Shown piece after piece: positions 30,652 through 38,355 of a DNA stretch of 64,000 nucleotides. Source of the stretch: RYN-230 sp963793825 (lineage in GTDB: Bacteria; Actinomycetota; Actinomycetes; Streptosporangiales; Streptosporangiaceae); contig CAWCBE010000007.1 in NCBI GenBank assembly GCA_963793825.1, forward strand, positions 496,001 to 560,000. The letters run 5' to 3'. A program made the translations under genes and the position numbers. Below the pieces are notes generated by a model. It was not told where the DNA came from, ran no database searches, and worked only from the letters and a program-made list of their open reading frames with translations. Each line of letters opens with the position of its first letter. The first letter of the stretch is position 1.

Positions 30652-31590
30652 TCATGGCTGCGCCCCGTCCGGGACGACCATGGTGCCGATGCCGGAGTCG
30701 GTGAAGATCTCCAGGAGGACCGCGTGCGGGAGGCGGCCGTCGAGCACGTGCGCCTGCGGCACCCCGCCGCGGACCGCGCGCAGGCAGGCTTCCATCTTCG
30801 GGATCATGCCCGAGCTCAGCCCGGGCAGCATGCCCTCCAGCTCAGTGGCGTTCAGCAGGCTGATCACTTCCTGGCCGGCGGCGGCCTCGGGGCCGCGCCA
30901 GTCGGCGTACAGACCTTCCACGTCGGTGAGCATGACCAGCTTGGCGGCGTCCAGCGCGACGGCCAGCGCGGCGGCGGCCGTGTCGGCATTCACGTTGTAA
31001 ATCTCGCCGTCCTCGCCGCGGGCCACGCTGGACACGACCGGCACCCGGCCGTCGCGGATCAGCGCGAGGACGGCGCCGGGATCGACCATGTCGATCTCGC
31101 CGACCAGGCCGAGGTCGACCGGCTCGCCGTCCACCACCGCGCCGCGGCGCACCGCGGTGAACATGTTCGCGTCCTCCCCCGACAGGCCGATCGCGAACGG
31201 CCCGTGCCGGTTGATCAGCCCGACCAGGTCCCGGTTGACCTGGCCGGTGAGGACCATCCGGACCACGTCCATGGTCTCGGCGGAGGTCACCCGCAGGCCC
31301 GCCTTGAACGTGCTGGGCACGCCGAGCCGGTCCAGGTGCGCAGAGATCTGCGGGCCGCCGCCGTGCACGATCACCGGCCGCAGCCCGGCGTGCCGCAGGA
31401 ACACCACGTCCTGGGCGAAGGCGGTCCGCAGGTCGTCCTCGGTCATGGCGTTGCCGCCGTACTTGATCACCACGGTCTGGCCGTGGAACCGGCTCAGCCA
31501 GGGCAGCGCCTCGATGAGCGTGGCCGCCTTGGCCAGGGCCGGGTCCGCATCACCCCGCTCAGGGGGCAGCGGGGTCACGGCGGTGGTCAT
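30652..31590 (-). CDS. argB: Acetylglutamate kinase
   Basis: 312 residues from ATG 31590 (MTTAVTPLPPERGDADPALA). ATP and substrate motifs are TVVIKYGGNAMTEDDL, LRPVIVHGGGPQISAHLDRL and YNVNADTAAAALAVALDAAK. The second, commonly feedback-inhibited step of arginine synthesis. The start overlaps the argJ stop (ATGA). The frame is intact, unlike argJ just upstream. Confidence 0.96.
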   Translation of the reverse strand: MTTAVTPLPPERGDADPALAKAATLIEALPWLSRFHGQTVVIKYGGNAMTEDDLRTAFAQDVVFLRHAGLRPVIVHGGGPQISAHLDRLGVPSTFKAGLRVTSAETMDVVRMVLTGQVNRDLVGLINRHGPFAIGLSGEDANMFTAVRRGAVVDGEPVDLGLVGEIDMVDPGAVLALIRDGRVPVVSSVARGEDGEIYNVNADTAAAALAVALDAAKLVMLTDVEGLYADWRGPEAAAGQEVISLLNATELEGMLPGLSSGMIPKMEACLRAVRGGVPQAHVLDGRLPHAVLLEIFTDSGIGTMVVPDGAQP

Positions 31591-32761
31591 GACGAGTACG
31601 CCGAGTTCTCGTGCACGTACGCGGCGGTCAGGTCGGTGGTGCGGATCGTGGCCGCGTGCGGGCCCGCGGACAGGTCCACGATGATCGTGACGTTCCGCGG
31701 GCTCAGGTCCACCTTGGACCGGTCGTCGCCGGCGCAGCCGTTCCGGCAGACCCAGACGCCGTTGATGGCCACGCTGAGCCGCTCCGGCTCGAACTCCGCG
31801 TCGGTGGTGCCGACGGCGGACAGCACCCGGCCCCAGTTCGGGTCTTCGCCGGCGATCGCGCACTTGAGCAGGTTGGACCGGGCCACGGCACGGCCGGCCG
31901 CCACCGCGTCCCGCTCGCTGGCCGCGCCGACCACCTCCACCGCGATCAGCTTGCTGGCGCCCTCGGCGTCGGCCTGCAACTGGCGGGCCAGGTCGGCGCA
32001 GACATCGGTCAGGGCGGCGGCGAAGGCGTCCGGGTCAGGAGCGTGCCCGGACGCCGCGCTGGCCAGCAGCAGCACGGTGTCGTTGGTGGACATGCAGCCG
32101 TCGGTGTCCAGCCGGTCCGAAGGTCACCCGGGCGGCCTCGCGCAGCGCGCCGTCCAGCTCCGCGGGGGTCAGGTCGGCGTCGGTGGTGAGCACGCAGAGC
32201 ATGGTGGCCAGGGCCGGGGCGAGCATGCCCGCGCCCTTGGCCATGCCGCCGATGGTGTAGCTGTCGGCCCGGTGGAACGCGATCTTGCTGACCGTGTCGG
32301 TGGTCCTGATCGCGTCGGCGGCCGTGGTCCCGCCGCTGCGGGACGCCTCGGCCAGGGCCGCGTCGAGCCCGCGGAGCAGGATGTCCATGGGCAGCCGCTC
32401 ACCGATCAGGCCGGTCGAGCAGACCGCGATCTCGCCAGCCGACCCGGGTTCCGCACTGGGCTGCTCGCCGAGCGCCGCGGCCAGCCGCTCGGCGGTGGCG
32501 TGGGTGTCCTGGAAACCCAGCGGCCCGGTACAGGCGTTGGCCCCGCCGGAGTTGAGGGCCACCGCCCGGACCCGGCCGCCCCGCAGGACCTGCTGCGGTC
32601 CACAGCACCGGGGCCGCCTTCACCCGGTTCCGGGTGAACACCGCGGCGGCGGCCTGGGACGGCCCGTCGTTCAGCACCACGGCGACATCGCGCTCGCCGG
32701 ATGACTTGAGGCCGGCCGCGACCCCGGCCGCGCGGAACCCGAGCGGCGCGGTCACGCTCAT
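31587..32761 (-). CDS. argJ: Bifunctional ornithine acetyltransferase/N-acetylglutamate synthase, interrupted by two frame breaks
   Basis: Three frames together make one ArgJ. The N-terminus is MSVTAPLGFRAAGVAAGLKS to VKAAPVLWT. The middle runs from VALNSGGANACTGPLGFQDT to the autoprocessing segment KGAGMLAPALATML, where the nucleophile Thr is present. The C-terminus runs from STNDTVLLLASAASGHA to YVHENSAYSS. Breaks fall near 32596-32601 and 32117-32120; removing one base at each (an extra C and an extra G) restores continuous family sequence. It recycles the acetyl group from acetylornithine to glutamate. I favour sequencing error over a true pseudogene because all other arg genes are intact. 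Confidence 0.88.
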
Positions 32762-32813
32762 GACCTGCTCCCCGGCGTCGGGGCGCTCGCGGGCGCCGGG
32801 GCGAGGAGGGATT

Positions 32814-33848
32814 TCATGGGGCGACTCCGTTGACGGACAGGCCGGCGGTCTCCGGCAGGCCGAGCATCAGGTTCGCGATCTGGACCGCCTGCCCGGCCGC
32901 GCCCTTGACCAGGTTGTCCAGGACGGCGACCACCACGGCGCGCCCGGCGTGCTCATCGGCGGCGGCCTGGAGGTGCACGGCGTTCGATCCGGCGGCGGCC
33001 GCGGTGCTGGGCCAGTGCCCCTCGGGCAGCAGGTGCACGAACGGCTCGTCCGCGTAGGCGGCCGCGAGGGCCTCGCGGGGGCCGGGCGCGCCGGGCGCCC
33101 GCGGGGCCAGCCGGGCGGTGCAGGTGGCCAGGATGCCGCGCGGCATGGGGGCCAGCAGCGGGGTGAAGGACACGGCCGCGGGCCGGCCGGCCGCCCCGGC
33201 CAGGGCCTGCTCGATCTCAGGGGTGTGCCGGTGCACGCCGCCCACCTGGTAGCCGGACACCGCGCCCATCACCTCGCTGGCCAGCAGGGACTCGGTGGGC
33301 GTCCGGCCCGCGCCGGAGGTGCCGGACGCGGACACCGCGACCATGTCCGCGGGCTCGGCCAGGCCCGCGGCGAGCAGCGGGGCCAGGGCGAGGATGACCG
33401 CGGTGGCATGGCACCCGGGAGCGGCGACCCGCCGGGCCGCCCGGATCTGGTCGCGGGCGCCGGGCAACTCCGGCAGGCCGTAGACCCACTGCCCGGCATG
33501 GGGCGTTCGGTAATAGGCGGCCCAGGCGGACGGGTCGGCGAGGCGGAAGGTCGCGCTGAGGTCGATGACCGCGGTCTCGGCCGGGAGGGCGGCCGCCACC
33601 GGGGCGGACTGGCCGTGCGGGAGGGCCAGGAACACCAGGTCGGCCGAGGCCAGCAGGGCCGGGACGGTCTCCTCGAAGGCCCGCCCGGCCAGGCTGGCCA
33701 GGTGCGGGTGGACCGCGGTGACCGGGGCCCCGGCCTTGGTCCCCGCGGTCACTGGCCCCAGCTCGAGATCGGGGTGCGCGGCGATGAGCCGCAGCAGCTC
33801 TCCCCCGGCGTAGCCGCTGGCTCCGGCCACCGCCACCCGGACTCCCAT
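32814..33848 (-). CDS. argC: N-acetyl-gamma-glutamyl-phosphate reductase
   Basis: 344 residues. The NADP-binding start is VAVAGASGYAGGELLRLIAA. The catalytic Cys is in RRVAAPGCHATAVILALAPL, with SGTSGAGRTP and a conserved His in YQVGGVHRHTPEIEQAL. Promoter-proximal gene of the arginine cluster; argJ follows after 52 bp. Confidence 0.96.
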   Translation of the reverse strand: MGVRVAVAGASGYAGGELLRLIAAHPDLELGPVTAGTKAGAPVTAVHPHLASLAGRAFEETVPALLASADLVFLALPHGQSAPVAAALPAETAVIDLSATFRLADPSAWAAYYRTPHAGQWVYGLPELPGARDQIRAARRVAAPGCHATAVILALAPLLAAGLAEPADMVAVSASGTSGAGRTPTESLLASEVMGAVSGYQVGGVHRHTPEIEQALAGAAGRPAAVSFTPLLAPMPRGILATCTARLAPRAPGAPGPREALAAAYADEPFVHLLPEGHWPSTAAAAGSNAVHLQAAADEHAGRAVVVAVLDNLVKGAAGQAVQIANLMLGLPETAGLSVNGVAP

Positions 33849-33946
33849 CCGACCCTCCTGCTCGTGCCTGCCGTCACGGATTTCTGGCGAGCGGCGTGCG
33901 GCGGCCCGGGCGGGCAGCCAGCAGCCAGACCTTCGACTCTCGTAAA

Positions 33947-33975
33947 ATTATGCAGGTGGGTGACTACTTATGCAA
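33947..33975 (-). promoter_or_regulatory. argC promoter overlapped by two ArgR-like half-sites
   Basis: On the minus strand a -35 TTGCAT (33970-33975) and a -10 CATAAT (33947-33952) are 17 bases apart, about 100 bp upstream of the argC start. Two copies of TGCATAA (plus strand TTATGCA at 33948 and 33968) are spaced 20 bp apart, two helical turns, and cover both promoter elements. TTGCATAA-like half-sites are what known actinobacterial ARG boxes look like. Bound ArgR would block RNA polymerase. The rest of 33849-34133 shows no other clear signal. Confidence 0.72.
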
Positions 33976-34133
33976 GGCAAGTTTCCGCCGCTTTTCGGCC
34001 GGGCGGGGCTGGCACGCCAGCCGTCGGCAGCACGTCGAGCGGGCGCACTTCGGGGGCGCGTCCGACACGGGGAGCCGGCGTCGGCGGGCGGGCGCGGTAG
34101 CGGCATGATGAGGGGCGCGAAAGGAGACCCCCC

Positions 34134-34646
34134 ATGCGCCGTTGCTCGCCCCGGCCTGCCGACGCGGCTTTCCCCGCGGCCCTGGCCCTGGCCCTGGTCA
34201 CGGGGTGCGGGGCGCAGGGCACCGCCCAGTCCCCGGCCGTCGCGACGTCGACGGAGTCCGCGGTGCCCGCCGCCACCGGGCGGCCATGCGGCACCGGCCG
34301 GACCGCGGCCGGTGTCCCGGTCCTGGTGGAGATCGCCCGCGGGCCGGTCGCCTGCCCGGCCGCTATGACCCTGGAACGGGCCTACGCCGCCGCGCTGGCC
34401 TCGGGCCGGGCACCCGGCAACGGCGGCGGCGGGCCGGTCGCGGTGCGGGGCTGGGTGTGCACCGGCTTCGACACCCCGGAGATCCTGCGTACCGGCGACG
34501 CGTCGAAGTGCACGAAGGGAACGGCGGAAGATCCTGGCCGTGCTGCCCAGCCCGTCCGCCTCGCCGACCTCCTGAGCGGGCTGAGCGCGCCGCCTAGCTG
34601 CGTTAACGCTCACGCGACCGGGCGTTCCGGTCGGCCATGGCGCTGA
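34134..34646 (+). CDS. Predicted secreted lipoprotein, function unknown
   Basis: 170 residues. The signal peptide ends in lipobox VTGC (Cys25), so it is probably a lipid-anchored surface protein. The mature part is Ala/Gly/Pro-rich at first, then contains VPVLVEIARGPVACPAAMTL and VRGWVCTGFDTPEILRTGDA. Five mature Cys could form disulfides. A good RBS (GAAAGGAG) lies seven bases upstream. Its last 44 bases overlap the 3' end of the cyclase gene on the other strand, so the true C-terminus may be shorter if an indel is present here. I do not recognise the family. Confidence 0.65.
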   Translation: MRRCSPRPADAAFPAALALALVTGCGAQGTAQSPAVATSTESAVPAATGRPCGTGRTAAGVPVLVEIARGPVACPAAMTLERAYAAALASGRAPGNGGGGPVAVRGWVCTGFDTPEILRTGDASKCTKGTAEDPGRAAQPVRLADLLSGLSAPPSCVNAHATGRSGRPWR

Positions 34647-35936
34647 CCGTCGCGGTGTCGGTCACCATCCAGACCTGGTTGCGGCCGGCGTTCTTGGCCT
34701 GGTACAGGGCCGCGTCCGCCCCCGCCAGCAGATCGGTGAGCTGGTTGCCGGTGGCGCTGTCCCAGTTCAAGCCGAGTGCGGCCACCCCGATCGAGACAGT
34801 AATCTGGAGGGGCTCGGCGCCCGGCGTGTCATTCACGCCGATCGGCATGGCCGCGATGTGCCCCCGCACCCGCTCCGCGATCCGCCGGGCATCCGCGGCG
34901 CTCGTCTGCGGCAGGAGCAAGGCAAACTCCTCGCCGCCGAAACGGCCGGCCAGATCGTAGTCACGCAAGAAGATCCGGAACGTGTGTGCGATAGCTCGGA
35001 GTGCCCGGTCACCCGCCAGGTGACCGTGCAGGTCATTGACCAGTTTGAAGCGGTCAACGTCGATCAGCACCAACGCCAGCGGGGTACGTGTGCGAACAGC
35101 GCGCGCCACCTCGGAGGCGGCCTCTCGCTCCCAGGTTCCGGCGTTCAGCAGGCCCGTCTTGGAGTCGACACGAGTCGCGTTGACCAGCTGAGCGTGCCGC
35201 ACCGAGCGCTGCAGCAGGGTAACGAACGGGAACGCGAAGAGAATCGTGAGAGGGCTGATGGCGATGCCGAGGGTGACCAACACAGCGACGCACAGCTCAG
35301 CCACGTCGTTCTGCACTTTTTCCCGGGCCAGCAGCATGTCCCGGATCCGCAGGCAAGGGTCCGAGGCCTTGATCGCCGGGAGCACCAGCGCCTGGTTCAC
35401 CGACCACTGCAGCACGCCGGCGGCGCCACGGCCACCAGCCACAGCGCACGCGGCTATGAGCACCGGGCTGACCGGCTCCCCGGGCGGGGCCCTGGTGGAA
35501 CAGGGCCGAGGCCAGCCCGTAGGAGAGCCCGATGGCGGCGCTGCGAGAAGATCCGCCTGTGCAGCGCCACCCGCCGGATCCGCCACTGGGATCAGCGTGT
35601 ACTGCAGGATCGGGGCGAGCAGGGCGTAGACGGGGGGCAGCAGGATCGCGATCGGCAGTTCCCAGACGGCGTAGACGTCCTTGATGACCCCGGCGTTCTC
35701 GCCGCTGCGCTTGGTGAGCTCCACGGTGGCGGCGATGCAGGCCAGCAGGGCGCCGAACAGGAGCAGGTCGGCGGGGCCTGATGCACCGTGCTGGCCGCCA
35801 GGACCACGGCCGCCAGGTAGCCGGAGGTACCACCGTGATGAAGGCGATCAGCCAGCGGGGCTGCTCCCACAGCGGCCAGGAGCGGGCAGGGCCGCAGCCC
35901 GCAGCACACGTTTGCAGGAGCCAGGCCGCACGCCAT
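34603..35936 (-). CDS. Membrane-anchored diguanylate cyclase (GGDEF), frame breaks in N-terminal half
   Basis: The C-terminal 190 residues are a complete GGDEF domain: VDSKTGLLNAGTWEREA, VLIDVDRFKLVNDLHGHLAG and RFGGEEFALLLPQ, with an inhibitory I-site RDYD five residues before GGEEF. It should make c-di-GMP with product inhibition. The N-terminal part is hydrophobic (WLIAFITVV, GYLAAVVLAAS, ADLLLFGALLACIAATVEL, IAILLPPVYALLAPILQYTL, LCVAVLVTLGIAISPLTIL) but is spread over several frames with breaks near 35850, 35777, 35600 and 35480. The start at 35936 is approximate. No PAS or EAL domain is seen. Confidence 0.82.
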
Positions 35937-36004
35937 CCTCCTTCCCGGACAAGCGGCCTCTCATCGGTGGCGAGCTGTCGCGGGGGGTAAGAGCTTTGCC
36001 CCGC

Positions 36005-36035
36005 ATTGTCACAGACGAAGTGTGTCAGCTGTCAA
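36005..36035 (-). promoter_or_regulatory. Weak candidate promoter for the cyclase gene
   Basis: Minus-strand TTGACA (36030-36035) is followed 19 bases later by GACAAT (36005-36010). The spacing is longer than ideal. It lies about 70 bp upstream of the estimated start. Confidence 0.3.
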
Positions 36036-36151
36036 GCCCCCATTACGCACTGATACCACCTTCGGGGGCTGCCCCGGACTTTCGTCGCTCTAAGTTACCT
36101 GATGACTGCAAAGCACTCGGCCCGGGGTCGAAGTTTCAGGAATCCTGCCTC

Positions 36152-36180
36152 TTGCGCTTTCGCACGTGGGACCGTAATGC
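36152..36180 (+). promoter_or_regulatory. Candidate promoter for the heptapeptide array
   Basis: TTGCGC (36152-36157), 17 bases, then TAATGC (36175-36180), about 70 bp before the first tiny ORF. A perfect palindrome ACTTA-C-TAAGT follows at 36208-36218 and could be an operator. The stretch 35937-36235 is clearly more A/T-rich than its surroundings and otherwise contains no gene I can support. Confidence 0.4.
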
Positions 36181-36250
36181 GTGTTATGCGCCCGAACGTC
36201 CTAACTCACTTACTAAGTAGTCCTATCTCGCCTCACCTGAAGGAGCCCGC

Positions 36251-36274
36251 GTGCGCAACACGTCCTGGGGCTGA
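36251..36274 (+). CDS. Micro-ORF 1, heptapeptide MRNTSWG
   Basis: GTG start, GAAGGAG five bases upstream. Uses ACG for Thr4 and TCC for Ser5, unlike most copies; both changes keep or nearly keep the peptide. Confidence 0.6.
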   Translation: MRNTSWG

Positions 36275-36318
36275 CCCCACCGCCACCCGACCCCCACCGA
36301 CCCGGAAGGAGCACCCGC

Positions 36319-36342
36319 GTGCGCAACACCACCTGGGGCTGA
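36319..36342 (+). CDS. Micro-ORF 2, heptapeptide MRNTTWG
   Basis: GTG start, GGAAGGAG seven bases upstream. From codon 2 to the stop it is identical to copies 3-6. Confidence 0.6.
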   Translation: MRNTTWG

Positions 36343-36384
36343 CCCCCCGCCACCCACCCCCACCAGCCCGGAAGGAGCACCGCC

Positions 36385-36408
36385 ATGCGCAACACCACCT
36401 GGGGCTGA
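36385..36408 (+). CDS. Micro-ORF 3, heptapeptide MRNTTWG
   Basis: ATG start, GGAAGGAG seven bases upstream, TGA stop. Confidence 0.6.
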   Translation: MRNTTWG

Positions 36409-36450
36409 CCCCCCGCCACCCCCAGCCACCAGCCACGGAAGGAACCCGCC

Positions 36451-36474
36451 ATGCGCAACACCACCTGGGGCTGA
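36451..36474 (+). CDS. Micro-ORF 4, heptapeptide MRNTTWG
   Basis: ATG start, GGAAGGA seven bases upstream, TGA stop. Confidence 0.6.
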   Translation: MRNTTWG

Positions 36475-36516
36475 CCCCCCGCCACCCCCAGCCAGCCAGC
36501 CCGGAAGGAACCCGCC

Positions 36517-36540
36517 ATGCGCAACACCACCTGGGGCTGA
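36517..36540 (+). CDS. Micro-ORF 5, heptapeptide MRNTTWG
   Basis: ATG start, GGAAGGA seven bases upstream, TGA stop. Confidence 0.6.
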   Translation: MRNTTWG

Positions 36541-36580
36541 CCCCCCGCCACCCACCCCCGCCAGCCAGGAAGGAACCCCC

Positions 36581-36604
36581 ATGCGCAACACCACCTGGGG
36601 CTGA
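36581..36604 (+). CDS. Micro-ORF 6, heptapeptide MRNTTWG
   Basis: ATG start, GGAAGGA six bases upstream; one base shorter leader than copies 4 and 5, ORF unchanged. Confidence 0.6.
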   Translation: MRNTTWG

Positions 36605-36644
36605 CCCCGCCGCCACCCCCCCACCAGCCGGGAAGGAACCCGCC

Positions 36645-36668
36645 ATGCGCAACACCTCCTGGGGCTGA
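36645..36668 (+). CDS. Micro-ORF 7, heptapeptide MRNTSWG
   Basis: ATG start, GGAAGGA seven bases upstream. Like copy 1 it has TCC (Ser) at codon 5, so the two outer copies share the Ser form. Confidence 0.6.
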   Translation: MRNTSWG

Positions 36669-36715
36669 CCCCACCGCCAACACGACCGGCTCGCGGGGCC
36701 GCAAGCTACCGCGGT

Positions 36716-38071
36716 GCCCAGCCGCGTGCCCGCGGAGCAGGAGACCGCCAGGCGGCGATCACCCCGAGGACGCCGGTCACTGCGATGACGGTACTCGGTG
36801 CGTAGTGCTCCGCCGCCGCGCCGGCCAGAGATCATGGCAATGCCCTGGCCGAGGTTCATGCCACCTTGGGCGATGCCGAACGCCTGGCTGCGCTGGCCGC
36901 TGGGTACCGCGCTGACGAATGCCGCGTTGGCGGCCAGCTGATAGCAGTCGAACAGGCCGCTCAGGGCCAGGATGAGCAGCGCCGCGGGCAGCGGCGGGCG
37001 CAGGGCGAAAAAAATCAGTACCGCACAGCTCAGCGCGGCCAGCGGCTCATCCAGCGCAGCCGCTGCGGCGGGCCGACCAGCCGCCCGAATGCCACCGCCC
37101 CCACCGAGGCGCCCAGGGCCCCCGCGGCCAGGATCAGGCCGACCGCCACGTCGCCGCCACCCAGGGACCGGCTCAGCGGGGCGGCGATCCCCTCCGGGAC
37201 GTTGTAGAACGCGGAGAGCCAGCCGAAGAGCATGGGGACGAGCAGCGCCGGCGAGGCGAACACCAGCCGGAGGCCGGCGCTCGGTCCGCTGGCCGGGACT
37301 CCCCGCACCGCCGGGCCCTACCCCACCGCCGGCCCGGCCCCGGCCGCCTCGGCGCCCGCCCCGCCCGCGCCGGGACCGGCCCGGACCGGGCGCCGGGCGG
37401 GCGCGCACCCAGAGCCGGGTGATCACCGCCGACAGGATGAAGGTGGCCGCGTCGGCGATCAGGGAAGTGCGGACGCCGAAGAAGCCGACCAGCGCGCCGC
37501 CGACGGCGAACCCGAGCACCTGGGCGAACTGCAGGGTGGTGAGGGTGACGGCGGTGCCCAGGACGTAGCTGTCCCCGGGCAGGATGTCGGGGTAGAGCGC
37601 GGCCCGGGCCGAGGTGAACGGCGCCCCGGCCAAGGTGACCAGGAACAGCAGCGCGACCAGCACCCCGACGGGCATCCCCGGCAGCGCCATCACCGCCACG
37701 AGCAGGGCCCGGCTCAGGTCGCAGGCGATCATCACCTGCCGCCGGGGCCGCCGGTCGGCGATGCCGGACAGCAGCAGCCCGCCGGCGAAGGTCGGCACGA
37801 TGCTGGCCGCGAACGCGATCGCGGCCAGCAGGGCGGAGCGGGTCTGGTCGAACACCAGCAGGGTGATCGCGACCCGGGCCAGCTGGTCGCCGGCCACCGA
37901 CAGCACCTGGGCGACCCACAGGGCGGTGAACTCGCGGACCCCGAATACCTGGGCGAAGGTCGACCGGTGCGGCGGCGCGCTGGCCGGCTCGCCGCTGGCC
38001 GCCGCGCGTCCCGGTGAGAGCTCCGGGTCCCGGCTGACGATACGCTCCTCCTTCAGGCCCCGGAGCCACAT
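36716..38071 (-). CDS. Major facilitator superfamily transporter, with frame breaks
   Basis: Membrane transporter of about 450 residues with MFS character: FTALWVAQVLSVAGDQLARV, then FAASIVPTFAGGLLLSGIADRRPRR (the DRRxRR loop between segments 2 and 3), VGVLVALLFLVTLAGAPFTS, LLVPMLFGWLSAFYNVPEGI, AVLIFFALRPPLPAALLILA and SGQRSQAFGIAQGGMNLGQG. The frame changes near 37330-37400, 37040 and 36826. With the last break repaired the protein ends VIAVTGVLGVIAAW...GWAPR at the TAG at 36716-36718, 48 bp from the micro-ORF array. Start uncertain (ATG 38071; a good SD lies just inside it). It resembles MFS drug exporters; the substrate is unknown. Confidence 0.82.
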
Positions 38072-38218
38072 CGAGTGGCTAAAGAGCCGCGGAGCGGCAG
38101 AGCCAGGCCCGTACGTACCTCGAGAGAGCAATGGGACGGGGGCGCCACGGGGATGGGCGTCCCGCATCTGAACACGATGAGTAATCACCCGTAGCCTCTC
38201 GTATGAACGCTACCGGAC

Positions 38219-38247
38219 ATCCGAATGCGGATCGCAGGGCGTGTCAA
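38219..38247 (-). promoter_or_regulatory. Candidate promoter for the MFS gene
   Basis: Minus-strand TTGACA (38242-38247), 17-base spacer, TCGGAT (38219-38224), about 150 bp upstream of the chosen start. The -35 is consensus, the -10 is poor. Confidence 0.4.
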
Positions 38248-38355
38248 GAACAGCGCTTCCCAAAACAGGGGCGGGCGCATCCGACCCGGGACCGTGCTGG
38301 CTCGGCCCCGCGGCGGCGGCGGCCCGCCGCAGCCGCCAGAGCCAGGGCGGGACTC

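Larger units (their letters stand above)
36236..36674 (+). repeat. Array of seven heptapeptide micro-ORFs with individual ribosome-binding sites
   Basis: Seven units, start-to-start distances 68, 66, 66, 66, 64 and 64 bp. Each has a Shine-Dalgarno GGAAGGA/GAAGGAG, a 5-7 base gap, a 24-nt ORF (M-R-N-T-T/S-W-G-stop) and a C-rich, G-poor spacer of about 20-30 bases. The SD plus ORF is nearly invariant while spacers vary in length and sequence. Because not all periods are multiples of three, the array is not one repetitive protein on either strand. A GGGG-CTGA-CCCC dyad overlaps each stop. It lies in a divergent/convergent gap: cyclase reading away on the left, MFS gene converging on the right. 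Confidence 0.9.

Noticed and set aside
36236..36674. CRISPR array
   Set aside because: The spacers are short, C-rich and similar to one another, the repeat contains an SD and ORF, the period varies, and no cas genes are present.
36213..36704. Long minus-strand ORFs of Gly/Val/Trp-rich repeats across the micro-ORF array, and a 188-residue plus-strand repeat ORF
   Set aside because: The repeat period is not always a multiple of three, so the same unit falls in different frames along the ORFs. The conserved parts are the SD and the 24-nt ORF, not these long frames.
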